A stretch of DNA of 64,000 nucleotides from Geosiphon pyriformis (Eukaryota > Glomeromycota > Glomeromycetes > Archaeosporales > Geosiphonaceae). Position numbers and translations under genes: made by a program. The notes under the pieces are model-generated. The model made no database searches and was not told the DNA's origin. It saw only the letters and a list, made by a program, of their open reading frames with translations. Positions 14,789 through 27,830 of this stretch are shown in pieces (position 1 is the first letter of the stretch; every line of letters starts with the position of its first letter). The stretch is from NCBI GenBank assembly GCA_016748015.1, contig JAAOMT010000276.1, positions 250,249 through 314,248 on the forward strand, given 5' to 3'.

Positions 14789-15845
14789 ATGGCGAGACCG
14801 GAGGAAGAAAAGATCGATTTCGAACATGTGAAATCAGAGATTGTCGTATTAAACGTTGGTGGTATTAAGGTAAATTTCTTAAATGGGAGAATGAATAGAG
14901 GTGCCCTTATAAATGATCTATATCTTTTATAAAATTTTCCATATTGTTTAATCTCGTATATGTACAGATGGATTTTTATTTGTTTTTTTTTATTTCGAAT
15001 CAATCAATCAATAAATGTTTTTCTAATTTCTTTAAATTACTTTTTTTCTCAAAAAGTATGAAACCTACAGGTCGACATTAACTCATTACCCGGACACTTT
15101 ACTTGGAACCATGTTCTCTGATCGTAATCGCCATCTTAACCGTCCGACCAATGCTACCTCCAATGAATATTTTATAGATCGTGATGGTCATTTATTTCGT
15201 TATATACTTCAATTCTATCGCACCGGAACAATTTATCCTCTCGATCCAGCCAACTCTGAACCTTCTATGACGACGCTTACAACCATAAACTCATTATCTG
15301 GTGTTCATTCTCAAGCCTTACTTAAAGAAATCTATGCGGAAATTGATTTTTTTCAAATCCCATTTCCGCCTATTGAATCCAACACAGTTCTTGTTCTACC
15401 CGAAACCGAACGTCTCAAAAAAATACATTCCCTAACCGCTCAAAAAGTCGACTTATTCGTGTACGCGTTACGCGATGTACTCTATGAAGCCATCTCGCAT
15501 TTCGAATTCTCGATTTCATTCAGTTTTAATCGAGGTGAACTTGATGAGAATACTTATTGGAATCAATACCTTGCACGAAAACCTTTTATCCAAATTATAA
15601 GACCATTCGCTTGGTGTGGATACGTGATTCTTGATCAATTTGGCCAGGAGATTGGAAAATGGTTAGAAAGGGAAGTGCCGGGATTAAAGTTTCATATAGA
15701 GAAGCATCAACCTAGTGCCAGCCATGTGATGTTAAGTGATACCAGGCAATCTTATCGAGTGATATTGAGCGTTCCGGATGACTGGTATCGAGATGAATTG
15801 TTGGCGATGTCGTGTTTGTTACAATATGATAAAACTGAAAAATAA
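14789..15845 (+). CDS. BTB/T1 potassium-channel tetramerisation-domain protein (KCTD-like)
   Basis: Exons 14789-14869 (27 codons, ATG start) and 15057-15845 join in phase 0 to give 289 aa. The intron sits at exactly the same place as in the 11.2-kb paralogue, between IVVLNVGGIK and YETYRSTLTHYPDTLLG. The T1 core continues MFSDRNRHLN, NEYFIDRDGHLFRYILQF, YRTGTIYP. The C-terminal module has AQKVDLFVYALRDVLYEAIS and AWCGYVILDQFGQEIGKWLE, matching the paralogue. There are no membrane segments. The shared intron and shared C-terminal module show that the three copies arose by local duplication. The function is not known. Confidence 0.85.
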
Positions 15846-16183
15846 TAAATTTATTAAATAAACGTCAAGATTTTTATTTATTTATAATAAATTAAATTTA
15901 ATATTTATTGTGTAAAAAAAGTTTTTTGGTATTAAATTTAAAATTATTTAATAGTATTAATGTTAAAAAATTAGTTGAATTGTATTATTTATATTAATTT
16001 TTACATATTTTATATATAAAAATAGTGTTATGTTCAATAAGAGTTTAATTATTATTATTTAATATCGTATTATAACAAGACCTCATTATTGTGAGCCAAG
16101 TTATTATTGTAATCACAGATAGAATGAAAATAAACGCCCTTGCTTCATTTCATGTTAGAAAGTATAACGGAATAAATCATGCC
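15846..16183. other. AT-rich intergenic region
   Basis: Short AT-rich spacer between the 3' ends of two convergent genes. I see nothing in it beyond likely 3' UTR sequence. Confidence 0.5.
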
Positions 16184-18644
16184 CTAAAATAATCTGGGTT
16201 TCTTTTGTGGAGTATCCATGTTCGAGGGAAAATACATCCTTGCCGGTGGAGAAGATTCGCAGGAACCTTGCAGAAGTCGCAGCTGTTCCTCCTCATCTTT
16301 ACTGTCTACTTCATCTTGCTCAACCAGACGGATCACATTGGTAACAATCATCTGCGAAAATAACATTTTAGGCACAAGTATGGTGACTGCGAATTATAAA
16401 TGATCAATACGAATATTTACTTTTGCCTTCCATGCCATTAAAATAACGGGAAGCATCTTCGAGCCAAACTCCGCGACATCCGAAGGGATGCTCAGAGATT
16501 TCGTCCGCGAGATACGGCTTACAAATCCAGCTGGGGAATCAAGCCGTAACAACACTGTTGTGAGCCCTAGAAAAAACGCAGTTAAGAAACAAATAATCAA
16601 CCGAAATCAACCAAGAGCTTTCAGTATTGTAATTAATATACCTGAATGTATAAATCCAATTGTTTCGAGTTTTCTAATCTTTTCCTCTTTCATCTTCACA
16701 AGTGCACAAAGATGACTGAAAATATCTTTCATCATTTTCGGTGTTTTTTTACCCCTTTCCTTCAAATATTTTGTTCCATGTTCTTCAAAAGTTTACCGGC
16801 TTCTGCACATCCATACTCAGTAAAAAATTTGCGGATAACAAGGTCTCCACGTCTTCCCATAATCTTCCTTTTGAGCGAGGTAATGGCGGAAATAGCTCGT
16901 TTACGATTCTTTCTTGTTGAAGAAGCCAAACTGCACGACTCCCCCCTGATGCAAAAATTTAATTATGATTTTTAAAAAAAGCACATAACAATATAAAAGG
17001 AAAATTTTCACGCCTCACAGCTTCCACTCCATCGATACCTTCAAATCCTCGGTCTATGAAACTCCACACATGCACCAAGAACCATAATTCGAAATGATCT
17101 TTTTGTAGATTATTTGCTACATATTCACGTACCCTATAAATTAAACATTTAAGGGTCAAAGTTCACATGTTCATTGTGATTTCACAGAACTTAATACCTA
17201 CAAGCTGTACACAGTGTGCCGAATCCAGTCATGATCGAAATGTGTGTGTCGATTGTAAGGTGAATCCCACTCCCTTGGTTGCCGCACAGATTTTCTGAGA
17301 TCTGAGATAGCAGACTATTATAAAACAAACATAAGTTAACTTATTGAATCGTCCAATAATCATTCAAAAATCAAAATAAGAACCGGTCGAAAACTATTGA
17401 GGTATGTCAATAATTCTCTAGGCATTTCTGGCATTGAGTTTATTTTATATCCACGAATTTCGCTGACCTCCGCTTCCGTGAAAATCTTTTCTTTTACGAG
17501 GTTTTTATCATCAGGATCAACAATGAACGAGTGGCAAAGACTTTAAAACGACAAAATATTAAGTATCAAAGTAAACCAAGGTCTCATGCAAAGTGTAATA
17601 GATACTTACTGTTCATGTGTACATTTGATACCAAAATGGAAAAGTCCATCTTCTACAATAGTTCCAGTACTAAGCGTCTACTTTTTTGACACTGTCATTT
17701 TCAAGAATGTATCCGTGAATTCGTCAAGATCCCATTGGGTTATCTCTTTTGCATCATCATTGATCGTGTCTTCCTCGATAGTTTCCTCTTCCTGCTCTAT
17801 TGTTTCTTCTTGCTCATTGAGCTCCAGGTTGAGCTCAGAAACCTCGTCCTTGGTAACGCGAACAGTAGACGACATTAGATATCGATTCATCTGTCCAGAT
17901 GTCTCAGTGGCCACGGTCAAGTGGTCATTTTCCTATTCGTGACAAAATTCAGTAGTGGGCTTGGTCCATTGAACTACTGAAGAATATTTACCTCGATATC
18001 CAGGGTTTCCTTTTTGATAATCGAAACATGTAAAGTTTTTTAATAATTATAAATGCAACCGTTCCTTGCCACATCAATCTACAAAACATAAAGGTTACAT
18101 ATATTTAGGAAATCCACTAACCAACACTCCCAAGTCATCAAAGACCAGATAGCGACAGTCACTTAGGCAAATGGATAGCACTGCTAGGGACTGTCATCAT
18201 ACTGCCTTAGCTCCCCTCCAACACTTTATGCATGGAAGAGACTACAGCAGACAATCAGTCATGACGGTGCACGGGCATCAGTATATCGAAACAGCAGAAC
18301 GCCGGGTAGAACCGTAGTCCCCCAGAGTCCCTGCACGACTGCCACTGTTTACCTTAGGAAACCCAATAAACAACACTCCCTAGTCATCAAAGACCAGATA
18401 GCGATAGTCACTTAGGAAACCTAAATATAATTACCTCAAATTTCTTTAAGTTCTTCGTTGCGGTCTTCTTCTCCTTCTTAGAACCGTTCGATTTGATCCA
18501 CTCCAGCTGCATTCGGAAGACTTGGGTTATCATTCCTTTATTTATTGGAAGGCCGGCTTCTTTCCATGCCTTATGATATTGTAAGGAATCCCAGTGATTG
18601 GGAGGCGTGCTTGTCCAGTACGTAGATCCTAGCTTGTTTTCCAT
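16184..18644 (-). pseudogene. Multi-exon hypothetical gene, broken by a nonsense codon and a frameshift
   Basis: A chain of exon blocks on the minus strand: 18644-18435, about 18078-17992 (model unclear), 17932-17610, 17540-17384, 17314-17202, 17133-17014, 16945-16642, 16566-16421, 16351-16184. Most junctions agree in phase; the donor at 17013 is GC. Readable parts include HFDHDWIRHTVYSLVREYV, FELWFLVHVWSFIDRGFEG, RKNRKRAISAITSLKRKIMG, RRGDLVIRKFFTEYGCAEAG and LDSPAGFVSRISRTKSLSIP. Two lesions are visible: an in-frame TAG at 17678-17680 (Trp would fit) and a one-base loss near 16782 between GKLLKN and the following block. I do not recognise a domain. From memory it resembles a hypothetical family with many copies in Rhizophagus genomes; this was not checked. 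An acidic Glu-rich stretch precedes the stop. Confidence 0.55.
18105..18416. repeat. 63-bp direct repeats 249 bp apart, within an intron
   Basis: Copies at 18105-18167 and 18354-18416 both start TTAGGAAA and end CAGTCACTTAGG or TAGTCACTTAGG, sharing AGTCATCAAAGACCAGATAG in the middle. The 186 bp between them are much more GC-rich than the surroundings. The unit lies in the first intron of the broken gene above. It could be a small terminal-repeat element or 1.25 copies of a 249-bp satellite. Confidence 0.75.
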
Positions 18645-18943
18645 TTACTATTCAAGATTCAAGTCTTACCGAGAGGAGTTATGCGGTATCAAGATTGCGG
18701 CGAAGAAGACATATTGGCGTGTTGGTCGTGGGGGTTGTGAGAAGATGGGTGTGCCGGTGAGCATGGTGACTATAAAAATCACAGCATTTAATTAATCAAA
18801 TATAGGTCGACCGATGATGATCATTCCAGCGTTACGCGTTCCAAGTCAGAATTACTCATTTCTATATAACCACAAATTATGTTAGAAAACCAATTTGTTA
18901 TTTTTACCTTTCACTTTTTTTTTTTTAAAAGCTTTTTTTACGA
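18645..18943. other. Intergenic spacer before the LINE remains
   Basis: Upstream of the broken gene and ending in a T-rich run (about 18917-18940) that would be the poly-A tail of the minus-strand LINE fragment to its right. No coding sequence was recognised. Confidence 0.45.
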
Positions 18944-20640
18944 GTGCAGCCCAACCACTACCTAAGTACATAGATCAAAATTAACCTAAATTAAGCATGG
19001 CTTATGCCTTGTCTACACGTGACCAGCCATTCGGGCCAATCAAGACAGCACTACACATCTAAACACCCCATTATAGGGATGCCACAGAGAAAACCAAAAT
19101 CCAAACTGGTTAAACATGAATGCAATCCAAAACACACATAAATACCTAGCTTGAAACCAAAATCCCAGATCATTCTAGCTGTCCACAAAAAAGCTAAACC
19201 AAACACTGAAGAAATAGGCAATCCATTACTTGGCAAGAAATTATGTTTCTTATAATAGAGTTTCAACTTAGCTGTAGACAGCCAGATGGCAGATCTGTGA
19301 TTCTCAGCAAAATGATGAATGAAATTGATAACCAATGTATTCCTATCAGAGCCAGCACCCAACCGGCTTACCATGTCAACTATTTAACTCTTCAGCATGA
19401 AACCTTTAGTCAGCAATGTGTATAAGTCCACAGAAGAAGCAGCCTTTTTTAGCAAACCAGCAATTGCATTCCCATCAGCAGAAGCATTTAGCAACACATT
19501 CCACTCCAAATTAGCATCAGATAACAAGATATTTCTAACATCTACATCATGATCACAAGAGAAAACATGATCAGAGTCCTCCACCAAATCACACTGAATG
19601 TAGACAATACTTGGATAACTCGGATTATACATCTTTTTCTTCTTGGCCACAGGCAAGCAATAGTAAAGTGCCTTCATAAAGTATGACTGAAGTGTTACCA
19701 ATGCAGTGCACATGTAATCAGATTTGATCCCATCATCAGGATGTCAAACACAAAATGTCCTGGCCTTATCAAAATGATCATTAAGACCCACACCAATAAC
19801 ACTATCAACACATCTGGCTTCCCAACCAACAGTGTAAACAGCATTGAATAATTTTTTGGCAAAATAACAAGTGTTCCCAAAGACAGATCTGCCTTCAACA
19901 ATGAGAAATCGATAAGGTATTGCAATAGGTAGGAAGGACTTAAAGATGACAGCTATATTAGCATAGAAATCAGCACACTCATTTTCAATCACACCAGAAT
20001 GGCCTTTAACTTTATTCCACATAACTGACAAATTTTTTCTTGCAATGACATGGTGAATATGTTCTTTTTCAATCCAGCATTTGTTATGGAAGTCGGGACC
20101 AGATATACTACTGGTAGATATACATATGTTCAGCAAAGCTTGGCTGTCTGTGTATAAATCAACCAAATGAGAAATGGGCACACACTCCAAAGCAAGTGCA
20201 ATGGCCTGCATCTCTGTCAAAGTTAATGACAGCAACCCATCCATCTTAATCTCAACACCAGTGTCCACATTTGGAAAATAGGTGGCAGCACTACCACAAG
20301 CACATAATAAACCCAAATTCTTTATAGAATCATCAGTGTAGACAGGTATAGAATCCAACCTGGAATTCAGTAGATGCTCACCAATATAACTAAAGTCACA
20401 AGGAAAGCCAGTGGAATCAGAATAAGGAGACAACAACTCACTATTTGACAAGCCACCACCAATGATAAATTTGACCAAAGAAGCAAACCAGGCAGGAACC
20501 AGGCCTCTAGGATCCAGCTTCTTCTACCTGCGAAAAGTGTTCCACGTAAAACACTTGCCATAGCAATCCAGAAGCTGGTTCACAAACACCATACTATATC
20601 TTTTAAGAGACTTTACTATGTCTAACTTTTATTTATCCAA
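18944..20640 (-). mobile_element. LINE fragment: RNase H domain and 3' end
   Basis: Minus-strand 5'-truncated non-LTR retrotransposon. The frame at 20478-19744 carries a type I RNase H: VYTDDS (first Asp), LTLTEMQAIALAL (Glu), VDLYTDSQALLNI (Asp) and KGHSGVIENECADFYAN (His/Asp). Upstream, LDPRGLVPAWFASLVKFI is the link from the lost reverse transcriptase. Downstream, in another frame, a Cys/His stretch (DSDHVFSCDHD) resembles the zinc-binding tail of LINE ORF2 proteins. The 3' end (18944-19060) matches, with many transitions, the 3' end at 22550-22670, and a T-run on the plus strand marks the poly-A side. Several frame breaks show it is dead. The reverse transcriptase itself is not present. 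Confidence 0.8.
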
Positions 20641-20768
20641 CAATAAAAACTTATTTATGAAAACCAAAATCTTTTTAATAAAATTATTATTGATCTTTAA
20701 TTTTGACCAGTTTAATAATTAATTTTAAAAATTTAGGTTTTAATAATTTAGGATAATCATTAATTAAG

Positions 20769-20804
<36 letters not shown>

Positions 20805-22544
20805 GAATTAGAATTCAAGAATATTACTTATTGTAATAAAAAGTTATTGTATATATAAGAATTTGTAATATAAAATATATTTTAACAAAATCAATATTTT
20901 ATAATAATTAATAAAACTAAAATACTAATTATATAATTAATGTAAAAAAATAATTTTTTTATTTATTTATTTAAAATTTTAAATGTTTTTATTTTAAATT
21001 AATCATTTATAACTATTAATATTTTAATAATAAAAAGTAATTTTATAATAATTAAATTCAAAAAAAATTGTAAAATATTTTTTAAAATTTATTAATACAT
21101 AAAATTAATATTTTGTTATAATATATTTTAAAAATATAACATAAAATTAATATATAATTTTTTTAAGTATAATTTTATTTAAAAAATTTTAATAATAATA
21201 AAATTTTTGAATATTTTTTTATTATTAAACAATAAATTAAATATTTTTGATATTTTTAATAATATAAATATTAATTGTGAACATATTAAATAATTAATAT
21301 TAATAATAAAAACAAAGTTTTTTTAAATTTAAAACAAATATTTATAAAATAAAAAAATAATATTAATAAATTAAAAGTACTGTTTTTAAATACAATTAAT
21401 TATAATATTATTACAAAAAAAATAAATATTAACTAAGTTTTAAACAAATATTTTGGTTTTAAAATATAGTTTTTCTATTTATATAATAATAATTAATTTA
21501 AATAACCAAGCTATTTTAAATATCTGTATAAAAAAAATAAATTTGATAATATTTAACTTTTATAATTATTGTTAAATTAAGTATTATAGTATTAAAAACA
21601 TTATTTACAAAAAAATTTTAAAAATTATCTGATCAAAAGTCAAAAATTATTCAAGTTTATATAAAAATAATTATAATAACAATTTAATAAATATAGTAAT
21701 CTTGTATTATCTTATATTATTAATTATAATTAATAAATATTTTGTTATAACAAATCATAAAATAATATTTAATACACAATATATAAAGTGTTTAAAATTA
21801 TTAACCAAGTTTATTAGAAGGCTAATTTTAATACTTAAATTATAAATTAATATTTATTTAAAAAAATAATTTAAATTTAATCTTTATTAATTTGGTATTC
21901 TAATTTATATATAACTATTGACTTTATAAACATATTTTTAATTAATTTATGTATTTATATTATAAAAACTATACACAAAAAACTTTTGGTAATTATTTAA
22001 AAAAACTATATTTTATGTTTTATTTTAGTATTTTATTTATATATTATAATAAAATTAAGTTTTTAGATTATATTTTTTCATGTATTATAAGCTTAAGTAT
22101 TTGTAAAAATTTGTTTAAATTACAAATTATTATATAGATATCTTTTTTAAATAATATTAATATATTATATATTATTTTATATAAAAACTTAATTTTTAAA
22201 AAATAGTTGTTAAAAATTAAATTTTTTTTTAATAATAATAAAATAACTGTTTTTAAAATAATTGAATTTATAAAAAGTATTGTTATTTGTTATTAATATT
22301 TAGTTAATAATAAATAATTACAAATAAATATTAAAAAAACATAATATATTAATAAATAATAGATTTGTTTTTCTGTAATAATAATATTTATTTTGTTAAA
22401 TAAAATTGTTTATTTACTTAACATTAGTAAAGCTTTGAAAGTTTTTTTTAATATATATATTTTATGTTTATTTTATGTTAATATAACTAGTATTATAAAT
22501 AGATTTTTTAGATAGATTAGTTGTTGTTATTGTTTTTTTTTATT
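20641..22544. other. Extremely AT-rich spacer
   Basis: About 1.9 kb of almost pure A/T with a (TTA)n tract near 20771-20803. No protein-like frame can be read. By its position between two LINE fragments it may be an older, fully decayed element, but nothing in it proves this. Confidence 0.5.
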
Positions 22545-24850
22545 AAAGTTTAATGAGCAAAGCCCAACTATTATCTAATACAATATGACCATATAGAGTC
22601 TTAAATTAGATGTGGTTCATGTGTTTTTTACATGTAACTAGCTACTCAAGCCAGTTCAGACTATACTACATTAATGCACTAAAAGAAAACTTACTCAAAG
22701 ATGACATCTTTTGAATAACAAGAAACAAAGTTGCACTGCAAAAAACCAATCCAACCAGCCATTTGGCTGTTTTCAAGACATCAACTTTAACATTAATAGT
22801 CTTATGTTCCCAAAAAAACATTAAGTTAGAAAACATTTCATTATCCAAACCAATTGGGTGCTCTGAATTACCAGACATATCAATATCCTCCATGCAACAC
22901 TCTTTTTTTAAAGAAACCACTTCTCTTTGCAACTTACCAACAACTTTATTAAAAGAACCCAAATGTATCATAACTTTATTAATCTTAAGGCCAAGTTTAC
23001 TGCTTGAAATCAAATTCCCATTAATAAATTGTTCGAACAATTTGACCAAGAAACCAACTAGTTTAACAATAGACTCAACCAAAACAGAAAACTTAATCAA
23101 ATCAGACTTTACAGAAACCAATCAAGAAGACACTATGGGATTACTAACAATCATAAAAAGAAAAGTAGGAGCCACCAAGGGAGGAAACTCAGAAGAATCC
23201 AAGGAAATAAAAGCTTTTGTGTAAGAAACACCATTCACAAAATATTATTTAAATACCTTGGAAGTCTTGGAAAGGGGAGGTGAAAAAACTTTGCAGTCTA
23301 CAGCCAAATGGTCTATTTTTTGATATCTAAAACAGCACCGACAACCAAAAGTTTCCCACCAAATACAGCATTTTCTTAAGGTACCAGTTTTGACAACTAT
23401 AGAGTTTAAATCAACTTGAGAACCAAATGTTACTAGAACAAACCAGGAATGATGACCAGAATTAGGCAAATAAGGAATGAAACAAGTCCGGTCATCAACC
23501 TGAAAGATTATACCATTAATTTCAAAGACAATACAGCCAGAAGGGAGATTAACCAACTTGGCCTTAAACTAATCACAAAACAAAATTGTCTTATTTTGAT
23601 TGATAAGAGAAAAAATACAAATACTATCTTTGTCCACCAAAATTGACCAGTGAGTAAAAGCAGAGACAGCAGCATCCAATTCTTTAAAATAAACAACCAC
23701 ATATTGCCAAATACTAGCAGACTTTAATATAACACAAAAAACTTCACCAAAAACCCTAAGAGCCAACTTAATATTGGCAGCAGATACATCCAAAGACATA
23801 TTACACAGTGCAACAACAACAAGAGAAAAACCAAACTCAGAAACCACCAAAAACTTGGCAATTTTAAGAGTGGTAAGGCAAACAGAGCTTGTAAGCTCAA
23901 CCAAAAATGCAGCATCTAGAGAACTTTGGGAGGCAAACTCAACACAGAAAAGTTTCATATTGTCCTTAGAAACAGATTTTGCACCCAAAAAACCATCTAT
24001 AGACTGAAAAGCAGCCTTAACATAAGCCAATTTGATCTTGAAAGTAGCACCAAGCACCAGAGTAGAGACTATTTATCCAGCAAATTTTTGACGACTAGTA
24101 ATAGTTTCTTAAGCATCACCAATAACAGCACCAGAAACTAGAGGAAAAAATAATTCAGTTTCTATCTGGTCAGTCCAGTTTTCAAAAACAGGTAATCCAA
24201 CAGAAAGAGATTGCTTTGCTTCTAAAACTGGCAATAATTTACCAAAAGACACCACATTTGGCAATACAGCCAGTAGTTAATTTTGGTCTATCTTGAACAA
24301 CATGCTAGATGATACTATGGAGATCTTATTTAAGATCTTGTTGGAAACCACAAAGAGTTTCAGTGTAACAATAGCAAAGACAAGTAACTGCTTCCATTTT
24401 TCTGAACTTTTGGTCTTTTTGACCATATTTTTTGAAGAAATGGTATTAGTAACACCAGATGTTGAAGCAAGAGAAAGGAAGACCAGCTTGTTTACAGATC
24501 TATTATTAAAAACTTTTGGGCTCTTAGTTAAGATGGAGACAACACTAAGATTAACACAAGTATATCTTTTTGAAGGAACTTTGACTGAAAAAAAACCAGC
24601 CAAAGATAAAAAAGTTGTTTCAATAGTCACCAAAGACAGCTTTTTACAATTATTGGGTAAAGGGAAGACTTCTAAAATGTTCTGCTTAGTTGCTTTTACC
24701 ACAAAGAAAGCTTCTCTGATTGAAATTTTATTAGATATCTTAGGAAAGATATTAGGTACAGCTTTCTTACTTTTTGCTTTGGTCATGGTCATAAAAATAA
24801 GGAAACAAAGAGCTTTTAATATTTTGTTTTATAACTTAGTATTCTAATAA
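22545..24850 (-). mobile_element. LINE copy with ORF1-like gene, ORF2 missing
   Basis: Minus strand, 5' end near 24850. Blocks from 24792 down to 22666 form one ORF1-type protein broken by stops and frame changes: a Lys/Ser-rich start (TKAKSKKAVPNIFPK), a middle block (FKIKLAYVKAAFQSIDGFLG, then LVVVALCNMSLDVSAANIK), a zinc-knuckle-like CCFRYQKIDHLAVDC at about 23300, and a C-terminal block (FLVKLFEQFINGNLISS). Directly after this comes a 3' end (22550-22670) homologous to that of the fragment at 18944, with a T-run beside it. No reverse transcriptase or RNase H lies between, so ORF2 is deleted or this is an ORF1-only derivative. Confidence 0.72.
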
Positions 24851-24899
24851 AGTTTTATTGTAATTTAAAAGTTTTTTAAAGATTTTAGTAATAAAATTT

Positions 24900-27830
24900 T
24901 TTATAAAATAAACAAAAATTTAATATAATTATAGGTAATTTTTAGTGTATTTTTTTTGGCTTAATAATTAATTTATTTTAATATTTATATTTTTTTAATA
25001 AGTAATCTTAGTTTTTATAATTATAATTATATTTTTTTTTGGAATTTTTTACTAAACAATTTTAATCTTGTAATTTTAATGCTTTTTTTTAATTAATTAA
25101 TAAAACAAAAGAAACAACAAAAAAACAAATAAATAAAATAGAAGTTAATATCTTATTAATTATAATTAAAAACTATTATTGTAATATTAATAAATTAATA
25201 TATTTAATATTAATAACATCAATATAAATATAATTAGATTAATATAGTTATTAAATTGATTATAGATTTATTAAATAATAATAAAAACTAGATTGATTTT
25301 AAAATAAGCTTGTCTGATTTTAAATTGTCTGTTTTTTTGGTTTTTAATACTTTTAATATATATATAAATTTTTATAATATGAAATTTCTGAAATTTTTAT
25401 AATTTCTTTGTATTATTACTAAAATTTTTGAAATTTCTACTGGTATTTTTAGAATTTTTAATATTATATATTCTAATAATTTTTTATTTTGTTATTAATT
25501 ATTTTATATTATTATTATTTTTTGTTTTTTACATAAATAATAATATATTTTTTTTAATATTAAGTTTTAATAAATTTTTAAGTTTTTTTTTTGAATAAAT
25601 TTGAGTATTTTTATTATTATTATTATACTTTTAGAAACTTTTATTTTTAGTTTTTTGAATTATAAGTTGGTTATTTTTTTTATTTGATTACTGTTAAGCT
25701 TTTTATGACTAAAAATAATAGTATTTTTTGTATTTATAAAAGATTATATATAATTAATAAATTGTTTTAAGTAAGTTAATAAGTTGTTTTTTCCAATAAA
25801 ATAATTTATTTGTTGTACTGTTTTTTTGTTAAATATTTTTTTAAAACTATTTATGTATAAAATTTGAATATTTAGTTATTTTCTTAAATAATAATAACAA
25901 TATATAATTAAAAACTGTTTTTTCCAATTTTTTTAGTTTTTTTTTGTTAATTTTCTTGATTAAACAAATATTATTGGGTTTTTAAACGTTTTTTTTTACT
26001 TTTTTAACAATATTTTTCACATAATTATTTATTTATTATTGTAATTTGTTGTATAAAATTTTTTTATTTGTTTTTTTTTCAAAAATCTAAATCTAATAAT
26101 AGAATTAATAATAAAAATATTTAAAAAAATAGCAAAAAAAATAGCAAAAAAAGTAAAAACCATAGCATAAATTTTATTATTAACAAAAAATAATACAAAA
26201 AGCCTATAGATAATAATAAACTTAGAAAACAGCTTAAAAAAAAAATAAAAACACTTTGTAATTAGTAAATAAACAATCCAAATTTTAATATTTATAATAA
26301 TAGTAGTATCTAAAAGTTTTTTATTAAATACAACATTTGTGTAAAGTATTAGTCTTAGTTACAATAAGCTTTAGTATTTTATAAGACTTAAAAATAATGA
26401 CAATAAAACATTAATAATAATAAAAATTAGAAAAATAAGAAATATAATAAGTATAATTATCAATATAAAAAATTATATTATTAATTTTAAAAACAGTACA
26501 ACCAAAAAAAAAATTGTCTAATTTGGTTTTAAATAAATCTTTAAAAGTAATAATCTCTTTTTAATAATAAAAAAATTTGAACACTATTTTTTTTATTAAT
26601 ACAAATTAGTTATTAAAAACAATAGTAGCAAAAAAAAAGTTCATAAAATTAACAATAGTATATTGTTATAAATCAACAGACTTTAATTTAATAAAGATAA
26701 TAATACCAAAAATATCAAATATATATTAAAAAAGACAATACAAAATACAAAAAATATGAAAAAAAAGAAACCAAAAGTCACTACAGAAGATTTTGCAATT
26801 TTAAATATAATTAAAAAAAAAATCATTAATAACAACATTGATAATAACAATTAAAAAAGTCTTAAAAGCAAAATTTATATAGAAAAACTTAATATTGTTT
26901 TTAAAAATTAATTTAAATTCAATAAAGCCAAACAACAGATAAAACAAAAAATTAACTAAAACTAATTTAATTTTAAAAATAAAATTAGACATCAAAGTAA
27001 AGACTACTTATTTAAAGAAATTTTAATGATTAAAAATTGTTTTTTAAGTACTATTAAAGATTATATCAAAAAACAAAGAAACAAAGATTAATTTAATTTC
27101 TATTTGATTAGTTTAATTCTTAAAATTAGATAACTTAATAAATTGTTTTACTTTTAGAATCAGTAATAATTTGCTAAAAAACATCATATTTAATAATACA
27201 ACCAGTAATTAATTTTGGCTTATCTTGAAAAATATGTCATTATTATTGTTATTTATATTAGAAAAAAGATTAATTGTTATTGGAAAGATTTTATTCAAAA
27301 TTTCATTTAAAGCCACAAAAGAATTTGGTATAATAATAATAAATATAAGCAACTGTTGCTGTTTTTTTGATTCTTTGGTCTTTTTGGCCATTTGCAAAGA
27401 AATAATAATAATATTAATAGTAAAAACAAAGAAAACTAGCTTGTTAACTAGTCTATTTTTGAAAACTTTAAGGCTCTTAGAAAGAATAAAAACAACACTA
27501 AGACTAATTTAAATGTGTTTTTTAAAAAAAAATTTTAACTAAAAAAGAACCACCAGCCAAAGATAAAAAAAATGCTTTAGAAGCTGTCAAAAGCAGCTTT
27601 TCATTATTAATATTTAAGAAAAACATAGCCAGAACATTCTGTTTAATTGGTTTAATAATAGAAAAATGCTCTTTTGTTGAAACTTTATTAGTTTTTATAG
27701 GAAAAATAACTTTTGAAACTATTTTATTTTTTGCTCTGATCGTAATCATAAAAATAGGAAAGAGAAAAAGTATTTTATTTTTTGCTTTTTATAGATTATT
27801 TTTTTGTAATTTATTATTATATACAAAATT
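24900..27830 (-). mobile_element. AT-decayed copy of the same LINE
   Basis: Frames at 27749-27522, 27397-27209 and 26995-26801 are recognisable versions of the ORF1 blocks at 24792-24277 and 24057-23569 but written in almost pure A/T codons. FKIKLVLVNFLFYLLFGFI matches FKIKLAYVKAAFQSIDGFL, and AKKTKESKKQQQLLIF matches VKKTKSSEKWKQLLVF. Nucleotide comparison shows mainly C-to-T and G-to-A differences. The remainder down to about 24900 is AT-rich with no readable frame and is assigned by position only; the left boundary is uncertain. Confidence 0.65.

Noticed and set aside
22763-24847. Plus-strand frames over the LINE copy
   Set aside because: They are antisense shadows of the LINE ORF1 frames, which carry the zinc knuckle and align with the decayed copy.
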